Shown: in pieces, positions 7,520-13,136 of the stretch | Numbering within the stretch: position 1 is the stretch's first letter | How the letters are laid out: every line of letters begins with the position of its first letter | Assembly (NCBI GenBank): GCA_027068615.1 | Contig: JAMOQV010000004.1 | Location: 1 to 13,137 of the forward strand | DNA: 13,137 bases | From: Helicobacteraceae bacterium | Lineage (GTDB): Bacteria; Campylobacterota; Campylobacteria; Campylobacterales; Sulfurimonadaceae | Direction: 5' to 3' | The notes under the pieces: model-generated | What the model was told of the DNA's origin: nothing | The model's database searches: none | The model's input: only the letters and a program-made list of their open reading frames with translations | Made by a program: the position numbers and the translations under genes

Positions 7520-8731
7520 ATGAAAAGTGTTTTGATTTTAGGTGGTGGTTTTGCTGGTATTGATGCTGCGATACATTTAAAAAAAGAGAATTACAATGTA
7601 ACTTTAGTAACAGATAGAGACTATTTTTATATCTATCCAACTTCTATATGGATTCCAACAGGTGAGAGTAAATTTGAAGATGTTTGTGTAGATATAAGAG
7701 AGCTTAGAAAGGCTCATGGATTTCATCTTATAGTGGACTCTGTTAAGAGTATATCTGCTAAAAAAGGTGAAGTTGTACTTGATAGTGGAAAAGTTCTTAA
7801 TGAATATGATTATCTTATCTTAGCTATGGGTGCTTCTAAAATGAAACCAGAGGGTATAGAACATACTCTTTCTATCTGTGGAGCTCCTGAACAAAGTTTA
7901 GAGATAAAGAAAAAAGTTGATGAACTTATAGAAAAAGGTAGTGGTAAGATTTGTTTTGGTTTTGGTGGCAATCCAAACGATTCTTCTGCTGTTCGTGGTG
8001 GACCAGGGTTTGAGCTGTTTTTTAATATTCATAATCTACTTAAGAAAAAAGGGATTCGTGATAAGTTTGAGATGACATTTTTTGCACCTATGGATCAACC
8101 TGGTAAAAGGATGGGTGAAAAAGCTTTATCTATGATGGATAAAATGTTTGAAATGTCAAATCTAAAACAACATTTTGGTAAAAAAATCACAAGATTTGAA
8201 GAGGATGGTATAGTTTTTGAGGATGATTTTAAATTAGAATCAGATTTTACTATGTTTATCCCTGCTGGTGATGGTCATGATGTTATTAAAAATTCTGATT
8301 TACCAGTAAATGAGGCTGGTTTTGTAAAAATAGATGATCATGGGGCTGTTAAATTTTCAGATAAAGATACATTTTGTGATGGAGAGGATATGAGTCGTCC
8401 TCATAATATATATGCTATAGGAGATATAGCAGCTCTTGAGGGTTATGATTGGAGAGCAAAACAAGGTCATATAGCTGAAGTTATGGCTAAAAATGTTGTG
8501 CATAATATAAAAGAAAAAGATAATGGTGGTTCTTCATTTTTGGGTTATTATGAGCATCTAAATATTTTATGTGTTATGGATACAGGAGATGGTGCTGCAT
8601 TTGTTTATAGAGATGATAAAAAAGCTTTTATGATACCTATGCCTATAGTTGGACACTGGCTTAAAAAAGCTTGGGGATACTATTGTCGTTATTCTAAACT
8701 TGGTAAAATACCTAGAATTCCAGGTATGTAA
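7520..8731 (+). CDS. SQR-like NAD(P)/FAD-dependent oxidoreductase, 403 aa
   Basis: Flavoprotein of the sulfide:quinone oxidoreductase/FCSD-like group, which passes electrons from sulfide or a related donor to quinone at the membrane face. Seen: an N-terminal Rossmann motif ILGGGFAGIDAA (FAD-binding, residues 6-17), ATG-like LILAMGAS (99-106), the GGNPND...AVRGGPGFE segment (149-164), and a second FAD motif YAIGDIAAL (298-306). The C-terminus has an amphipathic, Trp/Lys-rich segment (378-397) suited to membrane attachment. Cysteines lie at 56, 120, 145, 286, 351 and 389. Cys351, in ILCVMDTGDGAAF, matches the last catalytic Cys of canonical SQR. The segment where canonical SQR carries its middle Cys (QGASCFGP-like) has no Cys here, so sulfide oxidation is uncertain. 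ATG 7520 follows AAAGG (7508-7512) with 7 bases of spacing. A hairpin follows the stop. Confidence 0.75.
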   Translation: MKSVLILGGGFAGIDAAIHLKKENYNVTLVTDRDYFYIYPTSIWIPTGESKFEDVCVDIRELRKAHGFHLIVDSVKSISAKKGEVVLDSGKVLNEYDYLILAMGASKMKPEGIEHTLSICGAPEQSLEIKKKVDELIEKGSGKICFGFGGNPNDSSAVRGGPGFELFFNIHNLLKKKGIRDKFEMTFFAPMDQPGKRMGEKALSMMDKMFEMSNLKQHFGKKITRFEEDGIVFEDDFKLESDFTMFIPAGDGHDVIKNSDLPVNEAGFVKIDDHGAVKFSDKDTFCDGEDMSRPHNIYAIGDIAALEGYDWRAKQGHIAEVMAKNVVHNIKEKDNGGSSFLGYYEHLNILCVMDTGDGAAFVYRDDKKAFMIPMPIVGHWLKKAWGYYCRYSKLGKIPRIPGM

Positions 8732-8738
8732 CAGCAAC

Positions 8739-8769
8739 TAAACAATATAAGTATTACTTATATTGTTTA
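8739..8769 (+). terminator. AT-rich hairpin, likely terminator after the oxidoreductase gene
   Basis: A perfect 14-bp stem (TAAACAATATAAGT at 8739-8752 pairing with 8756-8769) with a 3-base loop ATT starts 7 bases after the stop codon. It is AT-rich and has no long T-run after it, so termination strength is uncertain. The position between two separately promoted genes supports the call. Confidence 0.5.
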
Positions 8770-8870
8770 ACATTAAGTGTTACTTATCTACACTAATTCA
8801 TATTATTTTTTTGTTTTCTTTAATAACTTTATATTCTATTCTTTTATAGTGATTATTGCTAAGGTATTTA

Positions 8871-8879
8871 TGCTACAAT
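8871..8879 (+). promoter_or_regulatory. Probable extended -10 promoter (TGCTACAAT) of the PAS-chemoreceptor pair
   Basis: TGnTACAAT (TG at 8871-8872, hexamer 8874-8879) lies 46 bases before the ATG of the PAS gene, after T-rich DNA and without a clear -35 box. The same extended form (TGCTATAAT) precedes the CNNM gene on the other strand. The gap 8732-8925 otherwise holds only the terminator hairpin and the AAAGG ribosome binding site at 8913-8917. Confidence 0.5.
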
Positions 8880-8925
8880 CTAATTAATACTTCAATTTTA
8901 AAAAAGATTAAGAAAGGTGGTTATT

Positions 8926-9477
8926 ATGGCTGGTAGAAATCTCTCTAAAGCAGATGCTCCTAAACATCCCAATAACAACGAAAAAAAGCTTAATGATAAT
9001 GATTTTATAGTATCTAAAACAGATACTAAAGGTAAAATTATATATTGTAATGAGATATTTAGTAAGATGGCTGGTTATTGTCCAGCTGACTTAATAGGTT
9101 CAAATCATAATGTAATAAGACATCCAGATATGCCAAAAGTTGCTTTTAAACTTGCATGGGATTTAATTAAAAATAAAAAAGAGTTTTTTGGTTTTGTTAA
9201 AAACTTAAGTGCTGATGGCGGATACTATTGGGTACTTGCATATATAACTCCAGATATAGATCCAAATTCAGGTCGTATTATAAGTTATACTTCTGTTAGA
9301 AGAAAACCACCTCAATCGGCAATAGATCAGATTGTACCAATATATAAACAATTAATAGATGCTGAAAAAAGAGGGGGCATGGAAGCTTCTGGTAAGATGC
9401 TTAATGATCTTCTTGAAGAGCATAATATATCTTATGATGAGTTTGTGATAAATCTTCAAAAAGGGGCTAAGATATGA
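8926..9477 (+). CDS. Aer/CetB-like PAS-domain sensor protein, 183 aa
   Basis: Soluble signal-input protein for chemotaxis (energy or redox taxis in the family). The PAS domain spans about residues 26-125 and carries Aer-family marks: GKIIYCNEIFSKMAGY (36-51), the signature HNVIRHPDMPKVAF (61-74), and YYWVLAYITP (100-109). Aer and CetB PAS domains bind FAD; whether this one does cannot be read off directly. The C-terminal helical tail (about 128-183) resembles the connector after Aer-type PAS domains. I chose ATG 8926 (AAAGG at 8913-8917, 8-base spacing) over the in-frame GTG at 8917, which would sit in the ribosome binding site. There is no membrane segment. The stop overlaps the start of the chemoreceptor gene (ATGA), so the two are likely made in fixed ratio and act together, as Campylobacter CetB does with CetA. 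Confidence 0.85.
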   Translation: MAGRNLSKADAPKHPNNNEKKLNDNDFIVSKTDTKGKIIYCNEIFSKMAGYCPADLIGSNHNVIRHPDMPKVAFKLAWDLIKNKKEFFGFVKNLSADGGYYWVLAYITPDIDPNSGRIISYTSVRRKPPQSAIDQIVPIYKQLIDAEKRGGMEASGKMLNDLLEEHNISYDEFVINLQKGAKI

Positions 9478-10805
9478 GTTTTTTTAATATAGGTAGTAAA
9501 AAAGGAACTTCAGATGTAGAGCTAATAAAACAGATATCTGATGTTTTAAAAAAAGTTAAAAATGGGGAATTGTCATCTCGTATAGTGCTATACAAGAATG
9601 AAACACCATTAGAAAATATAGCTTGGGATATAAATAGTTCACTTGACCAGATGGAGATTATCTTAAGAGAAACAAGATATACTATAGAAGCAGTAAGTGA
9701 AGGCGATATGTATAGAAGTATGTTTCCTTCAGGTCTTTATGGAGAGTTTAAACAAACTGCAAATGCCATACAAAAAGCTATATCTGCCATGAAAGCAAAT
9801 GAGAAGTATAAAACTATGGGTCAGATGTCAACAGCATTTAATGAGTTAAATGGTGGTATGAGTGGCAATATGAAAGTTATAGTAAAAGATATAAATAAAA
9901 CTGAAGAGTCGTTTAATCTAGTTACTAGCAAAACTTCTGTAGCTTCTGCATCTGCTGATGAAACTTATGAAGCTGTAAAAACTACAAATGAGCAGATATC
10001 TTCACTTAGTGAGCTTATCATAGATACTACAGACTCTATATCTCAACTAGATACAAATGTAAATGATATATCTACTGTTGTAAATCTTATCAAAGATATC
10101 GCCGACCAAACAAACTTACTAGCACTTAATGCTGCTATAGAAGCAGCAAGGGCAGGTGAGCATGGTCGTGGTTTTGCTGTTGTTGCTGATGAAGTTAGAA
10201 AACTAGCTGAGAGAACTCAAAAAGCTACAAGTGAGATAAGTATAACTATACAAAACTTACAACAACAATCAAGTTCTATAAGTGAAAATGCTTCAAATAT
10301 GAACGAGATAGCAACAAATACAAATGATACTATGGATAAGTTTGCTGAAACTATGAGTGTTTTTAAAGAGGATTTATCTTCAACTAGCTTAACAGCAAAT
10401 CAAAGTAGTTTCGCACTATTTTTAGCTACTTATAAAATTCAACATATTTTATTTAAGTCTCGTGCATACTCTTCTGTTGTAAATGGAACAGTTTCAGATG
10501 ATTTAAAATCTGATCATATACATTGTACTTTTGGAACTTGGTATTATGGAAAAGGTAAAGAGCTTTTTGGAAATAATACTACTTTTAAAAGGATAGAAAC
10601 AGAACACGAAGCATTTCATAAACTTGTAAATAATTCTTTAGACTGTGCATTAAAAGGTGGATGTATGGCTAAAAATGAGAAAAAAGAAAATATGATAAAA
10701 GATTTCAAACAAGCAGAAGAACATTCAAATAGACTGTTTGATCTACTTGATGAGTTATCAGAAGAACTTGGAAAGAGTATAGATATGAAAGAGGTTTTAG
10801 CTTAA
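9474..10805 (+). CDS. Soluble methyl-accepting chemotaxis protein with C-terminal CZB zinc-binding domain, 443 aa
   Basis: Cytoplasmic chemoreceptor; no membrane helix or signal peptide is visible. Residues about 12-110 look like two tandem HAMP-like units (KNGELSSRI near 30-37, SEGDMYRSM near 75-83). The signalling domain (about 115-305) has the canonical hairpin tip DQTNLLALNAAIEAARAGE and GRGFAVVADEVRKLAERT (231-248), which contacts CheA/CheW. The C-terminal domain is a CZB domain: His324 (KIQHILFKSR), Cys351 (HIHCTFGTWYYGKG), His378 and His382 (TEHEAFHKL) form the expected His-Cys-His-His zinc site. Domain order and length (443 versus about 430) match Helicobacter TlpD, a cytoplasmic receptor linked to oxidant and energy sensing. 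It differs in having HAMP-like units and a coupled PAS partner. No C-terminal CheR-tether pentapeptide is seen. The stop lies within a hairpin shared with the convergent gene. Confidence 0.92.
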   Translation: MSFFNIGSKKGTSDVELIKQISDVLKKVKNGELSSRIVLYKNETPLENIAWDINSSLDQMEIILRETRYTIEAVSEGDMYRSMFPSGLYGEFKQTANAIQKAISAMKANEKYKTMGQMSTAFNELNGGMSGNMKVIVKDINKTEESFNLVTSKTSVASASADETYEAVKTTNEQISSLSELIIDTTDSISQLDTNVNDISTVVNLIKDIADQTNLLALNAAIEAARAGEHGRGFAVVADEVRKLAERTQKATSEISITIQNLQQQSSSISENASNMNEIATNTNDTMDKFAETMSVFKEDLSSTSLTANQSSFALFLATYKIQHILFKSRAYSSVVNGTVSDDLKSDHIHCTFGTWYYGKGKELFGNNTTFKRIETEHEAFHKLVNNSLDCALKGGCMAKNEKKENMIKDFKQAEEHSNRLFDLLDELSEELGKSIDMKEVLA

Positions 10806-10815
10806 ACCTCTTTTT
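10788..10815. terminator. Shared bidirectional terminator at two convergent stop codons
   Basis: A 10-bp perfect stem AAAGAGGTTT (10788-10797) pairs with AAACCTCTTT (10804-10813) across a 6-base loop (TAGCTT) and runs into T5 on the plus strand. The stop codons of the chemoreceptor (10803-10805) and of the opposing CNNM gene (10802-10804) both lie at the loop/stem border. Read on the minus strand the hairpin has a weaker T-run. Confidence 0.65.
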
Positions 10816-11845
10816 GCATCTTTCTTCTTTCTTTCATCCTTTGTTTTGCTAACTCTCTCATATCTACTGTGCTATCACTTTCATCTACTATCTCTACCCC
10901 TAGTACGGTTTCGATACAGTCTTCTAAAGTTATAATTCCCTCTGTTTGGTCGTACTTATCTTTTACTAAAAACATATGGTCTTTTTTAGATATAAAAAGG
11001 TCAAGTGCTTTGCTTACTGGGATATTTTCATTTAAAGAGAAGATTCTTTTCTTTATAGACCCAACCGTTACACTATCATCTACAAGTGCTTGTTTAAAAA
11101 TTCTTTTTGTCATAACTAATCCTACAACATCTTCTATAGAATCTTTATATACAGGTATGCGAGAAAATTTAAAGATATCCTCTTGAGTCTCTATAATCTC
11201 TTTTATAGTCATAGCTTCATCAAGTGCAAAAACAACACTTCTAGGTGTTAGTACATCCATAACTTTTATCTTATCTAGTTTTAGGACATTTTCTATAACA
11301 TCAGACTCTTTTTCATCTATAACACCCTCATCTTCACTTAGAAGCATAGATTCTAGTAGTTCATCTTTTGTTAAAGAGTTAGAATCCTCTTTTCCTCTTG
11401 AAATTTTATTTGTAACAAAAAGTGTTGTTAAGATGATAGGATAAGTTATCCATATAAAAATACGGATAATTTGAGCAGATAGTGGTGCTAATGATTTCCA
11501 GTAGATTGCACCTATTGTTTTTGGTATGATTTCACTCAAAAACAGTATAGCAAAAGTCAACACTATAGATACATAAACAACAGCATCACTACCAAATACT
11601 AAAGAGGCTTGAGCACCAACAGCTGCAGCACCTAGAGTATTTGCAATAGTATTTAGTATAAGGATAGATGCTATTGACTTATTTATATTTTCCTTATGAA
11701 GTCTTAATAGACCACCAATTTTTGGTCTTTCTTTCTCTAATACTGCAACATAAGACATATTTACAGATAATAGAACCGATTCTAAAACAGAACACAAAAA
11801 AGACACCCCTACTGATAGTAAGAAGAATAATATTAATAAATCCAA
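10802..11845 (-). CDS. CNNM/DUF21 membrane protein with CBS pair (CorC/HlyC-like ion transporter family), 347 aa
   Basis: Inner-membrane protein of the CNNM/CorB family, linked in other organisms to magnesium or cobalt efflux. The N-terminal DUF21 domain (about 1-150) has four hydrophobic segments and the conserved LSEIIPKTIGA (103-113). A linker helix with GVIDEKESDVIENVLKLD (174-191) precedes two CBS domains (about 196-255 and 262-318), including VMDVLTPR and EGIITLEDCIETVLG. CBS pairs in the family bind adenine nucleotides. The C-terminal CorC_HlyC domain of longer relatives (about 430 aa) is absent; the protein ends in a basic tail. The start is TTG at 11845 with AAGGA 12 bases upstream, rather wide, but no other start codon lies in frame between the ribosome binding site and the first membrane segment. 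An extended -10 promoter lies just upstream. It converges with the chemoreceptor gene, overlapping by 4 bases. Confidence 0.88.
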   Translation of the reverse strand: MDLLILFFLLSVGVSFLCSVLESVLLSVNMSYVAVLEKERPKIGGLLRLHKENINKSIASILILNTIANTLGAAAVGAQASLVFGSDAVVYVSIVLTFAILFLSEIIPKTIGAIYWKSLAPLSAQIIRIFIWITYPIILTTLFVTNKISRGKEDSNSLTKDELLESMLLSEDEGVIDEKESDVIENVLKLDKIKVMDVLTPRSVVFALDEAMTIKEIIETQEDIFKFSRIPVYKDSIEDVVGLVMTKRIFKQALVDDSVTVGSIKKRIFSLNENIPVSKALDLFISKKDHMFLVKDKYDQTEGIITLEDCIETVLGVEIVDESDSTVDMRELAKQRMKERRKMQKEV

Positions 11846-11877
11846 AGTTTTACAATTTCCTTAAAGTAATATATCGT

Positions 11878-11886
11878 ATTATAGCA
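11878..11886 (-). promoter_or_regulatory. Extended -10 promoter (TGCTATAAT) of the CNNM gene
   Basis: On the minus strand TGCTATAAT is preceded by a T8 run and lies 32 bases before the TTG start, with AAGGA between. The consensus hexamer, the TG extension and the T-rich upstream DNA match Campylobacterota sigma-70 promoters. Confidence 0.65.
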
Positions 11887-11920
11887 AAAAAAATACATTA
11901 TTTATTTATATATATAAAGT

Positions 11921-11968
11921 ATCCTCTAAACTTAGGTAAGGCTAGGTTTTTGAGTATATTTTTTTAAA
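11921..11968 (-). repeat. 48-bp block X, left copy (inverse of 12909-12956)
   Basis: The reverse complement of this 48-base stretch matches 12909-12956 at 45 of 48 positions with no gap (my manual alignment). The match continues for 6 more bases (12021-12026 against 12903-12908) if the 52 bases at 11969-12020, holding palindrome P1, are taken out. This copy seems to be a partial, reversed copy of the 174-bp element upstream of moaC. A weak resemblance to that element's terminal repeat (AACTCAAGTTTT at 12041-12052) lies further right. The gap 11846-12109 otherwise holds the CNNM promoter and palindrome P1. Confidence 0.8.
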
Positions 11969-12016
11969 CCCAAATTATGCAGTACAATTTTTTATTTCTA
12001 TTGCATAATCTGGGTT
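11967..12016. repeat. 50-bp palindromic repeat P, copy 1
   Basis: Inverted repeat with arms AACCCAAATTATGCA (11967-11981) and TGCATAATCTGGGTT (12002-12016), one arm mismatch, around a 20-base loop. It matches copy 2 (13024-13073) at 48 of 50 positions, loop included. It is flanked by TTAAA on both sides. It lies inside block X, splitting it from bases that are contiguous in the right-hand copy. Confidence 0.85.
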
Positions 12017-12038
12017 AAAATCTCACTATTTTTGGATA

Positions 12039-12143
12039 TCAACTCAAGTTTTCAGCCCAAAAAGAGTAATCATACTCAATATTAGGTGCTAAAATAAGAT
12101 AGCCATAATTTACAACACCATTTTTAAGTTCTGATGTTTTTTT
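12039..12143 (-). other. A7 slippery run and open -1 frame at the 3' end of the DUF493 gene
   Basis: On the minus strand the DUF493 gene reads CTA AAA AAA CAT, a canonical X_XXY_YYZ heptamer made of the seven A's (T7 at 12137-12143). A -1 shift there would replace the last 8 residues by 32 others, ending at TGA (12039-12041). The -1 frame reads as ordinary protein (for example VVNYGYLILAPNIEYDYSFW) but has no ATG, GTG or TTG of its own. The normal end (KMVL) matches that of YbeD (RMVL), so the standard product is complete. The -1 frame may be a programmed extension, a remnant of another gene, or chance. Confidence 0.25.
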
Positions 12144-12379
12144 AGTGCTTCATATATAAAGTTTCTGTCATCTTCATTATGAACAAGTAAATCAAGATTC
12201 ATACTTACATATTTTCCAGTTTTACTAGCTTTAGAATGGTTTAAGTTGTGTTCTCTCTCTAGTATAACCTCATGGATAGCTTTTTGTATAGCCTCTTTTT
12301 CGTACCCTATAAGTTTATATTTCCAGTTACAAGGGTACTCAATTTCAACTTTTTTATCACTATCGTTTAAAATCTCCAC
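12110..12379 (-). CDS. DUF493/YbeD-like (UPF0250) protein, 89 aa
   Basis: Small cytoplasmic protein of the YbeD/HP0495 family, a ferredoxin-like alpha-beta fold of unknown function, often discussed as regulatory. Seen: an N-terminal IEYPCNWKYKLIG (13-25), the central HSKASKTGKYVSMNLDLLV (48-66), then a helix IYEALKKHQ and the end LKMVL, much like the RMVL end of E. coli YbeD. The length (89) matches the family (about 86-90). It starts with GTG at 12379, preceded by a full AGGAGG 5 bases away inside the end of moaC. The 20-base overlap with moaC makes a two-gene operon. The A7 run near the 3' end is described separately. Confidence 0.85.
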   Translation of the reverse strand: MEILNDSDKKVEIEYPCNWKYKLIGYEKEAIQKAIHEVILEREHNLNHSKASKTGKYVSMNLDLLVHNEDDRNFIYEALKKHQNLKMVL

Positions 12380-12830
12380 TTTTGCCTCCTGATTTTTCTT
12401 CTAGTTGGATATCTTTTATAACCATACTTTTATCTATAGCCTTTACCATATCATATATTGTTAAAAGTCCAACACTTACACCTGTTAGAGCTTCCATCTC
12501 AACACCTGTTTGTCCTGTTAGTTTTGCTATAACAGTAAGTTTAAAACCAGGTAATTCAGGTAGTTCAGTAACTTCACAGTTTATACCACTAAGATTAAGT
12601 GGATGGCACATTGGTATAAGAGTACTTGTTTGTTTTGCACCCATAATTGCAGATATAACAGCTGTTTGTAATACAGGACCTTTTTTATTTTTCTCACTTA
12701 CTACATTGGCATAAGCTTCGCTACTCATTTCAATCATTCCAGAAGCTATTGCAACTCTAGTTGTTTGCTCTTTATCGCTTACATCAACCATCTTTGGTCT
12801 TTGGTTTTCATCTAAGTGTGTTAATTCCAT
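12360..12830 (-). CDS. moaC: Cyclic pyranopterin monophosphate synthase MoaC, 156 aa
   Basis: Second step of molybdenum cofactor synthesis: with MoaA it converts GTP through 3',8-cyclo-7,8-dihydro-GTP to cyclic pyranopterin monophosphate in the cytoplasm. Full family length (156, E. coli 161). Motifs: MVDVSDKE (14-21), LIPMCHPL (71-78, His76), GVEMEALTGVSV (109-120), TIYDMVKAIDK (124-134, Asp127, Lys130) and EKSGGKSGDFK (145-155). Active-site residues known from E. coli (Lys51, His77, Glu112, Asp128, Lys131) all have counterparts. ATG 12830 has only a weak AAAGAA ribosome binding site. It is first in an operon with the DUF493 gene. No MoaA, MoaB or MoaE gene lies nearby. The upstream region holds a 174-bp inverted-repeat element only 22 bases from the start, so that element probably contains or shapes the promoter. 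Confidence 0.96.
   Translation of the reverse strand: MELTHLDENQRPKMVDVSDKEQTTRVAIASGMIEMSSEAYANVVSEKNKKGPVLQTAVISAIMGAKQTSTLIPMCHPLNLSGINCEVTELPELPGFKLTVIAKLTGQTGVEMEALTGVSVGLLTIYDMVKAIDKSMVIKDIQLEEKSGGKSGDFKR
12385..12390 (-). promoter_or_regulatory. Strong Shine-Dalgarno (AGGAGG) fixing the GTG start of the DUF493 gene
   Basis: AGGAGG on the minus strand (CCTCCT on plus) lies 5 bases before GTG 12379 and within the moaC coding sequence (the EKSGGKSG region). It is the best ribosome binding site in the window and decides the non-ATG start. Confidence 0.85.
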
Positions 12831-12851
12831 TATTTATTCTTTTAAATTAAA

Positions 12852-13025
12852 TTTTAAACCTGAGTTTGACAATAAAATGCCTAAAGATAGGGTAAATAAA
12901 TGGTGAGATTTAAAAAAATATACTCAAAAACCTAGCCGTAGCTAAGTTGAGAGGATAATTTTTAAAAGATTGCCGTTTAGTTGCCTTATATTTGGGTGTT
13001 TTTATTGTCGAACTCAGGTTTTAAA
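12852..13025. mobile_element. 174-bp MITE-like element with 26-bp terminal inverted repeats
   Basis: The left end (12852-12877) and the reverse complement of the right end (13000-13025) match at 24 of 26 bases; the core is ACCTGAGTT-(T/C)-GACAATAAAA. The interior has no credible frame. It contains block X (12909-12956), which occurs again, inverted, at 11921-11968. The ends are rich in TTTTAAA and no clear target duplication can be read. Size, terminal repeats and lack of coding fit a miniature inverted-repeat element, but no transposase is in the window and a large regulatory hairpin is also possible. It fills most of the 307-base gene-free stretch 12831-13137, which also holds palindrome P2 and a promoter-like sequence at its end. 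Confidence 0.55.
12909..12956 (+). repeat. 48-bp block X, right copy (uninterrupted)
   Basis: It matches the reverse complement of 11921-11968 at 45 of 48 bases. Here the block continues directly into GTGAGA (12903-12908), whereas the left copy has 52 extra bases with palindrome P1 at that junction. It lies in the middle of the 174-bp element. Confidence 0.8.
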
Positions 13026-13073
13026 CCCAAATTATGCAGTATAATTTTTTATTTCTATTGCATAATTTGGGTT
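13024..13073. repeat. 50-bp palindromic repeat P, copy 2
   Basis: Perfect 15-bp arms AACCCAAATTATGCA (13024-13038) and TGCATAATTTGGGTT (13059-13073) around a 20-base loop; with a G-U pair the RNA stem would reach 18 bp. It agrees with copy 1 at 48 of 50 bases. It directly abuts the right end of the 174-bp element, sharing TTTTAAA, and is followed by TTAAA as copy 1 is. Confidence 0.85.
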
Positions 13074-13130
13074 AAATATTATATCATAAATTATTTATGC
13101 TCTATTGTTATACAATTTAAATAAATCGTA

Positions 13131-13136
13131 TATAAT
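13131..13136 (+). promoter_or_regulatory. Possible -10 box (TATAAT) for a gene beyond the window
   Basis: A perfect TATAAT occurs at the very end of the window in AT-rich DNA after palindrome P2, reading rightward. No gene follows in the window, so this rests on the hexamer alone. Confidence 0.3.

Noticed and set aside
8917..8925. GTG start at 8917 for the PAS protein
   Set aside because: It lies within the AAAGGTGG ribosome binding site of the better ATG at 8926.
11668..11967. Plus-strand 99-codon frame from the CNNM gene into the repeat region
   Set aside because: It is antisense to the DUF21 domain and then runs through promoter and repeat DNA; composition is not protein-like.
11967..12016. 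Palindrome P1 as simple terminator of the moaC-DUF493 operon
   Set aside because: On the minus strand the stem is followed by TTTAAAAAAA and not a T-run, and the same sequence with its loop occurs upstream of moaC, so a mobile repeat explains it better, although it could act as a terminator by chance.
12382..12714. Plus-strand 110-codon frame across moaC
   Set aside because: It is the antisense of moaC, whose family motifs are complete; the plus-strand product shows no recognisable domain.
12831..13025. Molybdenum cofactor riboswitch upstream of moaC
   Set aside because: The region is dominated by AT-rich inverted repeats that recur elsewhere in the window; I see no GC-rich conserved core of the known Moco RNA motif.
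11921..13073. CRISPR array
   Set aside because: Repeats occur only twice, are about 1 kb apart and enclose genes; no regular spacing and no cas genes.
11967..13077. Integron attC sites (palindromes P with a GTTAAAT near the end of copy 2, which fits GTTRRRY)
   Set aside because: Copy 1 reads GTTAAAA and neither copy has a matching RYYYAAC at the other end. There is no integrase and the genes between are ordinary housekeeping genes, not a cassette.
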